Shown here piece by piece: positions 37,205-44,981 of a stretch of DNA of 64,000 nucleotides; position 1 is the stretch's first letter, and each line of letters opens with the position of its first letter. This stretch comes from Canibacter zhoujuaniae. GTDB taxonomy: Bacteria > Actinomycetota > Actinomycetes > Actinomycetales > Microbacteriaceae. The notes beneath the pieces were generated by a model. The model saw only the letters and a program-made list of their open reading frames with translations, ran no database searches and was not told where the DNA came from. A program made the translations under genes and the position numbers. The stretch is from the NCBI RefSeq assembly GCF_011752005.1, contig NZ_JAAIJZ010000001.1:310001-374000 (forward strand), read 5' to 3'.

Positions 37205-37627
37205 ATGAAATCGAACATCGTAATTTATTCGGTGCTTGCCGTCTACTTCTTCGTGATTGCAACCCTGTACACCGTGTGGCATATGATCGCCTACAACGGT
37301 GAGGTTGAGTGGGCTGGTAGCCTCGCAGTTGCCGGCTCAGGGTTCCTCGCGCTGTTCTACGTTGGCTACCTGACCCTCAACTACCGCAAGCAGGGCGGTC
37401 AGCTTCTTGAGGATCAGGCTGAGGCAGATATCGATGACGCAGATCCTGAGATCGGCGAATTCAGCCCTTGGAGCTGGTGGCCGCTGCTTCTCGCATTCGG
37501 TATCGCGGTTGTTACTCTCGGTCTGTGCATTAACGGCTACTGGCTCGCATTCTACGGCGGCCCTATTGCACTGCTCGGCGTTGTCGGTCTTATCTTCGAA
37601 TACTACAGAGGTAACTTCGCGCGCTAA
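37205..37627 (+). CDS. ctaF: Cytochrome c oxidase subunit IV, actinobacterial type
   Basis: A 140-residue protein with four hydrophobic helices and a conserved central ISPWSWWPLLLA-like segment (EFSPWSWWPLLL), the hallmark of actinobacterial subunit IV (CtaF). It is an accessory part of aa3 oxidase in the bcc-aa3 supercomplex. It follows ctaD after 14 bases with AAGAGGTAGG as ribosome site. The next gene is an acetyltransferase nine bases on. Confidence 0.93.
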   Translation: MKSNIVIYSVLAVYFFVIATLYTVWHMIAYNGEVEWAGSLAVAGSGFLALFYVGYLTLNYRKQGGQLLEDQAEADIDDADPEIGEFSPWSWWPLLLAFGIAVVTLGLCINGYWLAFYGGPIALLGVVGLIFEYYRGNFAR

Positions 37628-37636
37628 GATGTCAGT

Positions 37637-38080
37637 ATGACTATCACTATTCGCAGAGGCCAGTCTGAAGATGCTAAACAGCTCTTCGGGCTGGCCTCGC
37701 AGTATGTAACAGGCCGTGAACCAATCACCATTGACGAATTCACGGTGGCGCTTGATAATGTGCTGCGTTATCGTGAACAAGAAACCAACGTTCTTTTTGT
37801 GGCGGAGTATGAAGGCAGGGTTGCCGGATACTCCCTGATGACCGTCTCCCGACTGCTGCACGCACCGGGCCTCACAGCGCATCTGCAGGAGTTAATTGTT
37901 GATGAATCTGTGCGCGGTCACGGCATCGGAGATCGCCTTGTAGCGGCTAATGAGCACTACTGTATGGGTCGTGGCGTGCGTCAGCTGTCTGCAATGACTT
38001 CGCACATCGGGCGCTTCTACAATCACCGCGGGTTTGAGCCTATCGGGCAGCACTACCGTAAAATTCTGGAGCTCGGCTAA
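37637..38080 (+). CDS. GNAT family N-acetyltransferase
   Basis: A 147-residue GNAT protein. The acetyl-CoA motif A is visible as LQELIVDESVRGHGIGDRLV near residue 90-108, followed by the typical C-terminal FYNHRGFEPIGQHY. Its substrate is unknown; possibilities are small molecules, antibiotics or protein N-termini. It lies nine bases after ctaF and may ride on the oxidase operon transcript. It marks the left boundary of the accessory segment that separates the cta and qcr blocks. Confidence 0.85.
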   Translation: MTITIRRGQSEDAKQLFGLASQYVTGREPITIDEFTVALDNVLRYREQETNVLFVAEYEGRVAGYSLMTVSRLLHAPGLTAHLQELIVDESVRGHGIGDRLVAANEHYCMGRGVRQLSAMTSHIGRFYNHRGFEPIGQHYRKILELG

Positions 38081-38215
38081 ACGCACCACCCTTAAGGCGG
38101 GCATCTTCCACAGCATGCCTCAGTGTCTTCGCATGCCATCCAGCACGCAGCATGCTAGCGAGCCCAGCAGCAGCTGTCTCGAGTGAGGTAGGGCTGCCTC
38201 TTTGCAGCCCTATAA

Positions 38216-38545
38216 ATACTCTGCACGCTGCCTGATGTCTCAGAGACTTTATGCCACGCCGGATCAAATGCGCGCAAACTACGATTTAGCCGCTTGATTG
38301 ATTCATATTCAAGATTAGAGAGAAGAATCTTGTGACCTTTTAACCGCCCAGTGTTCCTGCCCGCTTGGGTACCCCTGTCCGGTGACGAGAGGTGGATGGT
38401 TGAGACCTTTTACCTAGGTGAAGACACCATGCAAACCGATGCCATCATTGCGATCTGCGACCGGCTTCGCGTTGAGCGCTCCATGGCCTACAAGCGTAGA
38501 GCTAAGGCGCTAGAGCATCTGTCCGCCCTTCTCTATGGACGCTAG
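38216..38545 (+). pseudogene. ArpU/RinA-like phage late regulator remnant
   Basis: One reading frame runs from about 38216 to 38545 with a single in-frame TGA at 38333-38335. Before the stop it reads NARKLRFSRLIDSYSRLERRIL; after it comes LSGDERWMVETFYLG and then TDAIIAICDRLRVERSMAYKRRAKALEHL. The second half resembles the sigma-region-4-like DNA-binding end of phage ArpU/RinA/DUF1492 late transcription activators (rArRrrAlekLa pattern). No good start codon lies before the first half. A 64-residue product from GTG 38351 could still be made and would hold an HTH. I read it as a decayed phage gene; an active truncated regulator of the next operon is possible. Confidence 0.55.
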
Positions 38546-38563
38546 ATCTCTCTTGGGGCAGTC

Positions 38564-38611
38564 TCCTTCGCCGCATACCTTCGGGGTAGAATGGAGGTAT
38601 GCGGCGAAGGA
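38564..38611 (+). promoter_or_regulatory. 17-bp perfect inverted repeat around -10 and start of GAF gene
   Basis: Left arm TCCTTCGCCGCATACCT (38564-38580) and right arm AGGTATGCGGCGAAGGA (38595-38611) are exact reverse complements, separated by 14 bases. The -10 box TAGAAT (38587-38592) sits in the spacer and the ATG (38599-38601) inside the right arm, with GGAGG at 38593-38597. It can be an operator for autoregulation, or a hairpin hiding the ribosome site when the RNA starts upstream. There is no T-run, so it is not a terminator. Confidence 0.75.
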
Positions 38612-39495
38612 AAGGCCCTAAGTCATCGGTAGAAGAATGGTCAGATTTCAAGGGCAAATCTGATCTGTTGCGTTACGCCGTATATTGCGTTCAGGTAATA
38701 GCGATCATTTTTGGTGCACTCGGTACACTCTTAGTGGACGTGGCTGCAGTATTCACTTCACGATCGGTACTCGGATTAATCCTGATCACCATTTCTGCTA
38801 TAACAGCTGTGGGTTTTCAAGTGTGGGTTGATGGACGCACAAGAGAACTCGAGAAACGCCGCAATAAGCACATCACCAACTTCAATGATCACCTTGACGG
38901 CATCATTACGCCTCTTTTAAATCTCGCATCCTCCGATGGGGGCATGAAGACTGCAGAAATTTTTACGGATGCAGTTCTAGCTGCAGGTGTTCACTTGTTT
39001 CCCGAGGATGGCCTGAGACTGTGCTTGTACCGGCTTGAAGACATCAGCGATGTGCCTCCAGGTGAAAACCTGGAAGGATCGGATCACTACTTGCAACTTA
39101 TCGGATCCCGTGGTCGACTTGATGTGCCACGCAGGTACTTTATTCCGGGTGAAAAAGCGAGTAACCACGCGATTGAAATTGCACTTGGTCACTCAAGTAG
39201 GCCGTTTTCGCTAGTTCCAGAAGATGATGATCGTTTCTCTCGTTACGAAGGCTCGGTCTGGTGCTCGTACATGGAGTTTCCCCTAATCGGTAAGCATCGA
39301 AATCTCGGTGCCTTGATGGTGGATTCTCGTGAACGCGTGCTGTGGACACAGGAACATCAAGCGATCGGCCAAACGGTTGCGACGTTGCTCTCACACGGCC
39401 TTGACTTGCTGCCAAGTGCTGCCCGTGATGTTGTCCCTGAGTTAACTTCGCTCCAGGGTGTCGAAGGCATCTTGCCGAGCGGCTGGGTAAGCTGA
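38599..39495 (+). CDS. Two-helix membrane protein with GAF domain, partner of Panacea gene
   Basis: A 298-residue protein. Residues 1-22 are basic and cytoplasmic; hydrophobic helices lie at about 23-52 and 57-77; a charged helix follows (RTRELEKRRNKH); residues about 115-272 form a GAF-like sensor domain ending with EFPLIGKHRNLGALMVDSRE and a long helix. No catalytic motif is visible. The cytoplasmic GAF domain joined to a membrane hairpin suggests a ligand- or stress-gated membrane effector. It is followed 21 bases later by a Panacea-domain gene, the usual arrangement of a toxin and its antitoxin. No known PanT toxin that I recall has this build. The ATG coincides with the palindrome and leaderless -10 box. 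Confidence 0.75.
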   Translation: MRRRKGPKSSVEEWSDFKGKSDLLRYAVYCVQVIAIIFGALGTLLVDVAAVFTSRSVLGLILITISAITAVGFQVWVDGRTRELEKRRNKHITNFNDHLDGIITPLLNLASSDGGMKTAEIFTDAVLAAGVHLFPEDGLRLCLYRLEDISDVPPGENLEGSDHYLQLIGSRGRLDVPRRYFIPGEKASNHAIEIALGHSSRPFSLVPEDDDRFSRYEGSVWCSYMEFPLIGKHRNLGALMVDSRERVLWTQEHQAIGQTVATLLSHGLDLLPSAARDVVPELTSLQGVEGILPSGWVS

Positions 39496-39516
39496 AAGAA
39501 CGAAGGGAGGACGACC

Positions 39517-39978
39517 ATGGCTGATATTTTCGATGTCTCTAAGGAGATTCTTAAACACTATTCCTATGGTATCTCCACTCGCAAGCTCCAGAAGCTTGCT
39601 TATTTCTCTCAAGGATGGGTGCTAGCCTTGACTGGAAAGCCTCTTTTTGAGGAGGACTTCGAAGCGTGGCAGTTTGGCCCTGTGTCTCGCTCCTTGTATT
39701 GCCGCCATCGTGGCGCGTACAGCATTACTGACTCTGATCTTCCGCTTGGAGACGCCACCAATCTTAACCGCACGGAATCTGTCATAGTCGGAGCTGTTCT
39801 TCGGAACTATGGCTCACTCTCTGGTGACGAGTTGAGTGATATGACACATGCAGTTGGGACACCTTGGCAGCGGATTCGACAGGAGAAGGGGGTACAAGTT
39901 GGTAAGGGGTCCAGCGAAATTATCCCTAAAGACCTCATTCAGGCTTACTTCCGTAATATTCTCCGTGTTGAGAGTTAG
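39517..39978 (+). CDS. Panacea domain (SocA/DUF4065) protein, putative antitoxin
   Basis: A 153-residue protein whose core KLQKLAYFSQGWVLALTGKP, then FEAWQFGPVSRSLY, and later LSGDELSDMTHAVGTPW are the signature of the Panacea/SocA-like domain. Panacea proteins are antitoxins that neutralise many unrelated toxins, and Caulobacter SocA is a proteolytic adaptor for a toxin; they are frequent in prophages. A strong GGGAGG (39505-39510) precedes the ATG. It follows the GAF membrane protein gene after 21 bases on the same strand, so the pair forms an operon. The chain is complete, with no inserted DNA-binding domain. Confidence 0.9.
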   Translation: MADIFDVSKEILKHYSYGISTRKLQKLAYFSQGWVLALTGKPLFEEDFEAWQFGPVSRSLYCRHRGAYSITDSDLPLGDATNLNRTESVIVGAVLRNYGSLSGDELSDMTHAVGTPWQRIRQEKGVQVGKGSSEIIPKDLIQAYFRNILRVES

Positions 39979-40046
39979 GTGGACAAAACACGAACGCATT
40001 TGCGCTTGCAGGTCGTCTACACTGTAAGCAGTTGAAAATATGTCGA

Positions 40047-40078
40047 AATCCCCCGCAGTCACTATAGTTCGGGGGATT
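40047..40078. terminator. GC-rich hairpin after the Panacea gene
   Basis: AATCCCCCG (40047-40055) and CGGGGGATT (40070-40078) form a perfect 9-bp stem with a 14-base loop that itself contains ACTATAGT. There is no T-run on either strand, so termination would be inefficient or Rho-assisted. It divides the cassette from the HNH remnant. Confidence 0.4.
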
Positions 40079-40111
40079 CAGTATCCCCGGCAGCGTGGGA
40101 GGTGATGGATC

Positions 40112-40503
40112 ATGCCGCCTCGACCTGCTATTCCGTGCCGGTGGCTTGGCTGCCAAGCTCTCACCGACACCCGCTACTGCCCTGAACACGTGAAGAGAGG
40201 CCGACCGGAACTATCGCCGGTATGAGCGTGACCATGAGATCAACAAACTCTACAGCAGCCTGGCGAAAGATCCGTACCGCCTATGTCGTCCGTCATCTGC
40301 TCTGCGAATGCTGCGATGTCAATGGACGTTTGACGCCCCTGTCTCACGGTGGCACCCATGATGAAGACAACCTGATGTCGCTGCTCAACCCGCGCCACTA
40401 ACGCCAAACTGCGAAAGATGGTGACCGGTGGCGAAACACGGGGGAGTGGTGTGAATCTCTGGAGCCTCTTTCTGTACGTGTAAAATCAGATCTTCGCACC
40501 TGA
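40112..40503 (+). pseudogene. Phage HNH endonuclease, frameshifted and deleted
   Basis: The parts of a small phage HNH nuclease are readable in three frames. From ATG 40112 (RBS GGGAGG) a zinc-finger start MPPRPAIPCRWLGC...YCPEH; from 40197 EADRNYRRYERDHE; from about 40258 AWRKIRTAYVVRHLLCECC, then GRLTP, LSHGGTHDEDNLMSL and, after a TAA at 40399, TAKDGDRWR up to a TGA at 40501. The catalytic VHHIxP-type stretch between GRLTP and LSHGG is missing. So two frameshifts, one deletion and a stop have inactivated it. Such HNH genes stand beside the terminase genes in many actinophages. Confidence 0.75.
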
Positions 40504-40521
40504 TATACGGCATAAGTTATA

Positions 40522-40558
40522 TAAAAGAAAAGGGGGTGTGAGATAACTCACACCCCCG
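40522..40558 (-). terminator. Rho-independent terminator of the qcr operon
   Basis: On the minus strand an 11-bp perfect stem, GGGGGTGTGAG/CTCACACCCCC with a TTAT loop, is followed by TTTTCTTTTAT. It lies 14 bases past the qcrB stop. Confidence 0.92.
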
Positions 40559-40571
40559 AAATCTTTACCTA

Positions 40572-42179
40572 TTAGTGGTGATCGTGCTTAGCAGCTTCGA
40601 TCTCACCCTTAGTTGGTGGGACGATACGATCCTCGAAGAAGAACCGGCTAATAGCAGCACGCACACGACGCCCAAACGGAATCTTGCCGTTTGCGTCAGG
40701 ACGCAGCACCAGCGGTGCGTAGTCGTGGTAGCTGACAAGCTCCCAGCGCTCTGCGTCAGAAACAGGCTCGTGCACCTCAGTGAACTTACCGCCCGGCAGA
40801 CGCACGATGCGTGCAGATTCGTAACCGTGCAGCGCGATGCTACGGTCTTTCTTCTGCAAACCGAGGCAGATGCGCTTGGTGACAACGAAGGCGAGAATAG
40901 GGCCAACAATCAGTGACACCTGGAGCATGTGAATCATAAACTCCAGAGACTGCTGGAAGTGAGTCGCCATCAGGTCGGAGCTAGCACCAGCCCACAGCAC
41001 AGCGTAGAAGGTAACACCGGCTGCACCGATTGCGGTACGGGTAGGTGCGTTGCGTGGACGGTCAAGGAGGTGGTGCTCGCGCTTATCACCGGTAACCCAA
41101 GCTTCAATAAATGGGTAGAGAGCCACAATTATGAAGAAGATACCGATAACGATAAGCGGTGCAAGCATGTTGAATGACCAGGTGTAACCGAACCATTCAG
41201 CTTCCCAGCCCGGTGGCACAAGACGTAGCGCACCGTCAGCGAATCCGATGTACCAGTCAGGCTGGGTACCAGCGGAAACCGGTGAAGGATCGTATGGGCC
41301 GTAGTTCCAGATCGGGTTGATGCTAAAGGTTGCAGAGATTAGCACCAAAACACCAAACACGATGAAGAAGAAGCCACCAGCTTTAGCTGCGTAAACAGGC
41401 AGCACTGGGAACCCTACAACGTTTTCCTGAGTGCGGCCGGCACCAGGGAACTGGGTGTGCTTGTGAATTACCACGAAGGTAAGGTGCAGTGCAATGAACA
41501 GAATCACCAGAGCAGGCAGCACCATAATGTGCAGCATGTAGAGGCGACCAATGATATCCATGCCCGGGAATTCGCCACCAAAAAAGAGGTAGCTGAGCCA
41601 GGTACCAACAACCGGAATTGCCTTCATAATGCCGTCAATAATGCGCAGACCGTTACCTGACAGCACATCGTCAGGGAGTGAGTAGCCTGTGAAGCCCTCA
41701 GCCATTGCAAGCACAAAGAGCACGAAGCCTACCACCCAGTTAAGCTCACGAGGCTTGCGGAATGCGCCGGTGAAGAATATACGCAGCATGTGCAGACCAA
41801 TAGATGCTACGAACATTAGAGCGGCCCAGTGGTGGAGCTGTCGCACCAACAAACCACCGCGCACTGAGAAGCTGATATCGAGGGTCGACGCCATAGCGGC
41901 AGACATCTCAATACCCTTCATCGGTGCAAAGGGACCATCCCAGTGTGTCTCAACCATTGATGCCTGGAAGAAGAGCGTCAGGAATGTACCTGAAAGCAAG
42001 ATTACAACGAAGCTGTAAAGCGCAACCTCACCGAGCAGGAAAGACCAGTGATCTGGGAATACCTTGCGGCCGAACTCCTTAACGGCGACGCCAACCTTGG
42101 TGCGCTCATCAAGATAGTTTGCTGCTTTTGCTGTAAAGCTGGTCTGGCCAGCCTTTTTTTCGAGAGTTACGTTACTCAC
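40572..42179 (-). CDS. qcrB: Cytochrome bc1 (bcc) complex cytochrome b subunit
   Basis: A 535-residue membrane protein with eight helices and a long C-terminal cytoplasmic tail of over 100 residues, as in actinobacterial QcrB. Heme-ligand histidines are in LHHWAALMFVASIGLHMLRIFF and in the VILFIALHLTFVVIHKHTQF region; the quinol-site PEWY equivalent is QPDWYIGF. It oxidises menaquinol within the bcc-aa3 supercomplex. It overlaps qcrA by four bases. A strong terminator follows, which closes the ctaE-qcrCAB run. Confidence 0.97.
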   Translation of the reverse strand: MSNVTLEKKAGQTSFTAKAANYLDERTKVGVAVKEFGRKVFPDHWSFLLGEVALYSFVVILLSGTFLTLFFQASMVETHWDGPFAPMKGIEMSAAMASTLDISFSVRGGLLVRQLHHWAALMFVASIGLHMLRIFFTGAFRKPRELNWVVGFVLFVLAMAEGFTGYSLPDDVLSGNGLRIIDGIMKAIPVVGTWLSYLFFGGEFPGMDIIGRLYMLHIMVLPALVILFIALHLTFVVIHKHTQFPGAGRTQENVVGFPVLPVYAAKAGGFFFIVFGVLVLISATFSINPIWNYGPYDPSPVSAGTQPDWYIGFADGALRLVPPGWEAEWFGYTWSFNMLAPLIVIGIFFIIVALYPFIEAWVTGDKREHHLLDRPRNAPTRTAIGAAGVTFYAVLWAGASSDLMATHFQQSLEFMIHMLQVSLIVGPILAFVVTKRICLGLQKKDRSIALHGYESARIVRLPGGKFTEVHEPVSDAERWELVSYHDYAPLVLRPDANGKIPFGRRVRAAISRFFFEDRIVPPTKGEIEAAKHDHH

Positions 42180-43249
42180 TTCAGACGCTCCCAGTAGCTA
42201 GGGCCAACAGGTTCTTGGAAGTCACTCTGCGCGATGAGGTAACCCTCGTCGTCAACAGTGATAGGAAGCTGTGGCAGTGGACGCTTTGCAGGACCAAACA
42301 CAACCTTTGCCTGATCAGAAACATCAAACTGTGACTGGTGGCACGGGCAGAGGAGGTGGTGGGTGTGCTGTTCGTAGAGTGCAACAGGGCAACCGACGTG
42401 GGTGCAAACCTTTGAGTAGGCGACGATACCGTCGTATGACCAAGACTTGCGATCTTCAGGCTCTTTTAATTCGTCCTTGTTGAGGCGCATAAGCAGCACG
42501 ATTGCTTTTGCCTTCTCGTCAAGCGGGTGCTCTGCTTCGTACAGATTCTCTGGAATTACATGGAAAGCAGAACCAATGGTTACCTCTGATGCCTTGATTG
42601 GAACACCGCTCGGGTCGCGAGCCAAACGCACACCCTTGTCCCACATTGTGTGCTTCAAGAGATCGATCGGATCATACTCCTGTGGCGCCAAGCTGCGCAG
42701 CAGGGTAATACCGGGCAGCGGGAAAGCGATTAGAGCACCAATCAGGCTGTTGCGCACCAGGGTGCGGCGGCTGAAACCAGACTCTTCATCTGCGAGTGCA
42801 AAAATCTCAGCAGCGGTTTTGCGATCTTCCTCGTTAGTGGCTACCGGATGGCGGTAGTCGATCGATTCACCGTCATGCATTAAGGCCTTGCCCCAGTGCA
42901 CAGCACCAATACCAATGCCGAGCAGACCGAGTGCCATACCCAAACCAACGAACAGGGTGTGCAGACGTATGTCAAACAGTTCACCTGATTCGATTGGGAA
43001 GAACATGTAGGCGAGAACTGCACCGAGGCTACCTGCAATTGAGAGGTAGAACAGTGAGAACACAATGCGCTCAGCTCGCTTAGCCTTCTTAGGGTCGAGA
43101 TCGGTCACGCGCTTACGATGCGCTGGCAGACCAGGGTTCTCTACCGCGTCAGAGGAAATCACCGCGGTGCCACCATCTTGCGGGTAGGCATCGTGGCTCT
43201 GGCTGGCGACAACGGCGCCGTTAATGCCGTCTTTCGCTTCCTTTGCCAA
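42176..43249 (-). CDS. qcrA: Cytochrome bc1 complex Rieske iron-sulfur subunit
   Basis: A 357-residue Rieske protein with the actinobacterial build: a long N-terminal cytoplasmic part, three transmembrane helices (about 63-85, 95-115 and 160-180), and a C-terminal Rieske domain. The 2Fe-2S ligands are in CTHVGC and CPCHQSQFD. It passes electrons from menaquinol to QcrC. The cluster would be delivered by the Suf system and A-type carrier encoded in this window. qcrC lies 48 bases upstream. Confidence 0.97.
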   Translation of the reverse strand: MAKEAKDGINGAVVASQSHDAYPQDGGTAVISSDAVENPGLPAHRKRVTDLDPKKAKRAERIVFSLFYLSIAGSLGAVLAYMFFPIESGELFDIRLHTLFVGLGMALGLLGIGIGAVHWGKALMHDGESIDYRHPVATNEEDRKTAAEIFALADEESGFSRRTLVRNSLIGALIAFPLPGITLLRSLAPQEYDPIDLLKHTMWDKGVRLARDPSGVPIKASEVTIGSAFHVIPENLYEAEHPLDEKAKAIVLLMRLNKDELKEPEDRKSWSYDGIVAYSKVCTHVGCPVALYEQHTHHLLCPCHQSQFDVSDQAKVVFGPAKRPLPQLPITVDDEGYLIAQSDFQEPVGPSYWERLK

Positions 43250-43297
43250 TTTAGCTCCTAATTATTTCGGTTAAAAGATTTTTCCAACAGGGGAGAG

Positions 43298-44098
43298 TTA
43301 GTTTGACTTAGAGGTCACCCACACAGTGAGTGCGACAAGCCCGCCAAGCCCAATCACCCAGATAAACAGACCTTCGGCTACAGGGCCGAGAGAGCCGAGC
43401 TTGAAGCCACCAACAGAAGTCTCGTTTTCGATGTACTTGAGGTAGCTGATGATGTCAGCTTTATCTTCAGCGGTCAGGTTTGCATCTGAGAACACCGGCA
43501 TGTTTTGTGGGCCGGTTGCCATTGCCTCGTAAATGTGAGCAGCGTCAACACCCATCAGGCTTGGTGCAAACTTGCCCTGTGTCAGAGCACCACCGGCTGC
43601 AGCAACGTTGTGGCACATTGCGCAGTTAATGCGGAACAGTTCGCTACCGCGCGCTGCATCGCCGTCTGCCTGCAGGAATCGTGAGTCTGGAATCTCAGGC
43701 CCTGGAGCGAGTGACGCGATGTAAGCAGCCATCTGCAGTGTCTGTTCTTCTGTGAACTGCTTTGGCTTCACCATGCCCTGCGGACCCTGGAAGGCCAGTG
43801 GCATACGGCCGGTGCCAACCTGGAAGTGCACAGAAGCAGCGCCAACACCGATAAGTGACGGGCCGTCGTTTGGAGTGCCCTCAGCGTTCATGCCGTGGCA
43901 TGTGCCGCAGTTTGCAGCAAACAGTTTGCGGCCCTCTTCAATAGTGCTAGCAGAGGTCATATCAACTTCAGCGGTTGCTGATACCTGGTTAATTCCAGCG
44001 TATGCGCCACCGGTGATGATTAGACCGATACCGAGAAGTGCCAACGTGGCAAGCGGATGCCGACGTCCTGTTTTCTTAAGCTTTTTTGACTTTGCCAT
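43298..44098 (-). CDS. qcrC: Diheme cytochrome c subunit of bcc complex
   Basis: A 266-residue membrane-anchored cytochrome cc. An N-terminal anchor helix (about 17-37) leads to two heme-binding sites, C64-G-T-C67-H68 and C159-A-M-C162-H163, each followed by a methionine-containing fold, and a second helix near the C-terminus (about 240-260). Two covalent hemes in one chain is the actinobacterial solution that removes the need for a separate soluble cytochrome c; electrons go straight to CtaC. It is preceded by ctaE, 26 bases upstream. Confidence 0.97.
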   Translation of the reverse strand: MAKSKKLKKTGRRHPLATLALLGIGLIITGGAYAGINQVSATAEVDMTSASTIEEGRKLFAANCGTCHGMNAEGTPNDGPSLIGVGAASVHFQVGTGRMPLAFQGPQGMVKPKQFTEEQTLQMAAYIASLAPGPEIPDSRFLQADGDAARGSELFRINCAMCHNVAAAGGALTQGKFAPSLMGVDAAHIYEAMATGPQNMPVFSDANLTAEDKADIISYLKYIENETSVGGFKLGSLGPVAEGLFIWVIGLGGLVALTVWVTSKSN

Positions 44099-44124
44099 AA
44101 TCTATATCCCGATCTAAACTGCGC

Positions 44125-44745
44125 TTACTTAGCGATGTAGATGATCCAGAAGAGGATGATCCAAACGATGTCAACGAAGTGCCAGTAGTAAGAAACTACG
44201 ACTGCGCTAGTTGCTTCTTTGTGGGTGAAGTTCTTTACTGCGTAAATACGGCCGATTACCAGCAGGAATGCAATAAGACCCAAAGAAACGTGGAGACCGT
44301 GGAACCCGGTGGTCAGATAGAAAGCAGCGCCGTATGCGTTGCTAGAAAGTGTCACACCGTGGGAAACAAATGTTGCATACTCAAACACCTGACCGGCAAC
44401 GAAGATCGCGCCCATGAAGTAGGTCAGGTAGAACCATTCGACGGTGCCCCAGCGGCTGATCTGCAGCGGGCCGCCAAGACGGTATGGCTGGCTGCGCTCT
44501 GCCGCCCACACACCCATCTGGCAGGTGATAGACGATGCCACCAGGATCAGCGTGTTAATGAGCGCGAAAATGAAATTGTGCTTCGCTGTTTCTGCCGCCC
44601 ACTGTTCAGGGGCCATAGCGCGTAGAGAGAAGTAAATTGCAAAAAGACCAGCGAAGAACATAACTTCACTGCCGAGCCAGATAATCGTGCCAGTGGCGAC
44701 GATATTAGGCCGCTTCACTGCCTGCACGGCTGATTTGGTAGCCAT
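44125..44745 (-). CDS. ctaE: Cytochrome c oxidase subunit III
   Basis: A 206-residue membrane protein with five to seven helices. The segments IWLGSEVMFFAGLFAIYFSLR, the glutamate-containing FEYATF, and TGFHGLHVSLGLIAF are typical of subunit III. The reading frame is open 17 codons further upstream, but ATG 44745 (MATKSAVQAVKRPN) is chosen because family members begin near here and the extension is polar and not conserved. It is the first gene of the ctaE-qcrC-qcrA-qcrB run, which is the standard actinobacterial order, and is transcribed away from trpD. Confidence 0.95.
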   Translation of the reverse strand: MATKSAVQAVKRPNIVATGTIIWLGSEVMFFAGLFAIYFSLRAMAPEQWAAETAKHNFIFALINTLILVASSITCQMGVWAAERSQPYRLGGPLQISRWGTVEWFYLTYFMGAIFVAGQVFEYATFVSHGVTLSSNAYGAAFYLTTGFHGLHVSLGLIAFLLVIGRIYAVKNFTHKEATSAVVVSYYWHFVDIVWIILFWIIYIAK

Positions 44746-44969
44746 CTTGTAACTTTTCACCTTTTCATATTGGTCGCTGCTGTTCCCGCAAGCCAAAGCA
44801 AGCGCTCACAACCGCAACTAAACGGTCTCTGCCATCTTACCTGAATAAATGCCGTGAGTGCAGCGCATTTGCAGGTGGTTTTAATGAAACATTTCAGATT
44901 TTGCGTAAAGCGACCCCGTTTAGCGGTGCAGAACTCCTAGAAGTACACCATTAATTAGCGGGTTTTCTG
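44746..44969. other. Divergent intergenic region ctaE / trpD
   Basis: About 235 bases without a gene between two divergent operons. It must hold the ctaE-qcr promoter and the trpD promoter. I see no strong hairpin and no recognised operator. Confidence 0.5.
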
Positions 44970-44975
44970 TAAAAT
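44970..44975 (+). promoter_or_regulatory. -10 box of trpD
   Basis: TAAAAT preceded by TG (extended -10 type) lies six bases before the trpD ATG, pointing to a leaderless transcript. Confidence 0.5.
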
Positions 44976-44981
44976 TTAGGC

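Noticed and set aside
38040..38267. Minus-strand 75-codon frame with a helical-looking SLETAAAGLASMLRAGWHAKTL segment
   Set aside because: It runs through the end of the acetyltransferase gene and a GGGCTGC/GCAGCCC hairpin, has no ribosome site, and the opposite strand is equally open; it could be phage debris, but I cannot support a gene.
38564..38611. The inverted repeat before the GAF gene as a terminator for the upstream remnant
   Set aside because: There is no T-run after the stem and the stem contains the -10 box and start codon of the next gene, so a regulatory role fits better.
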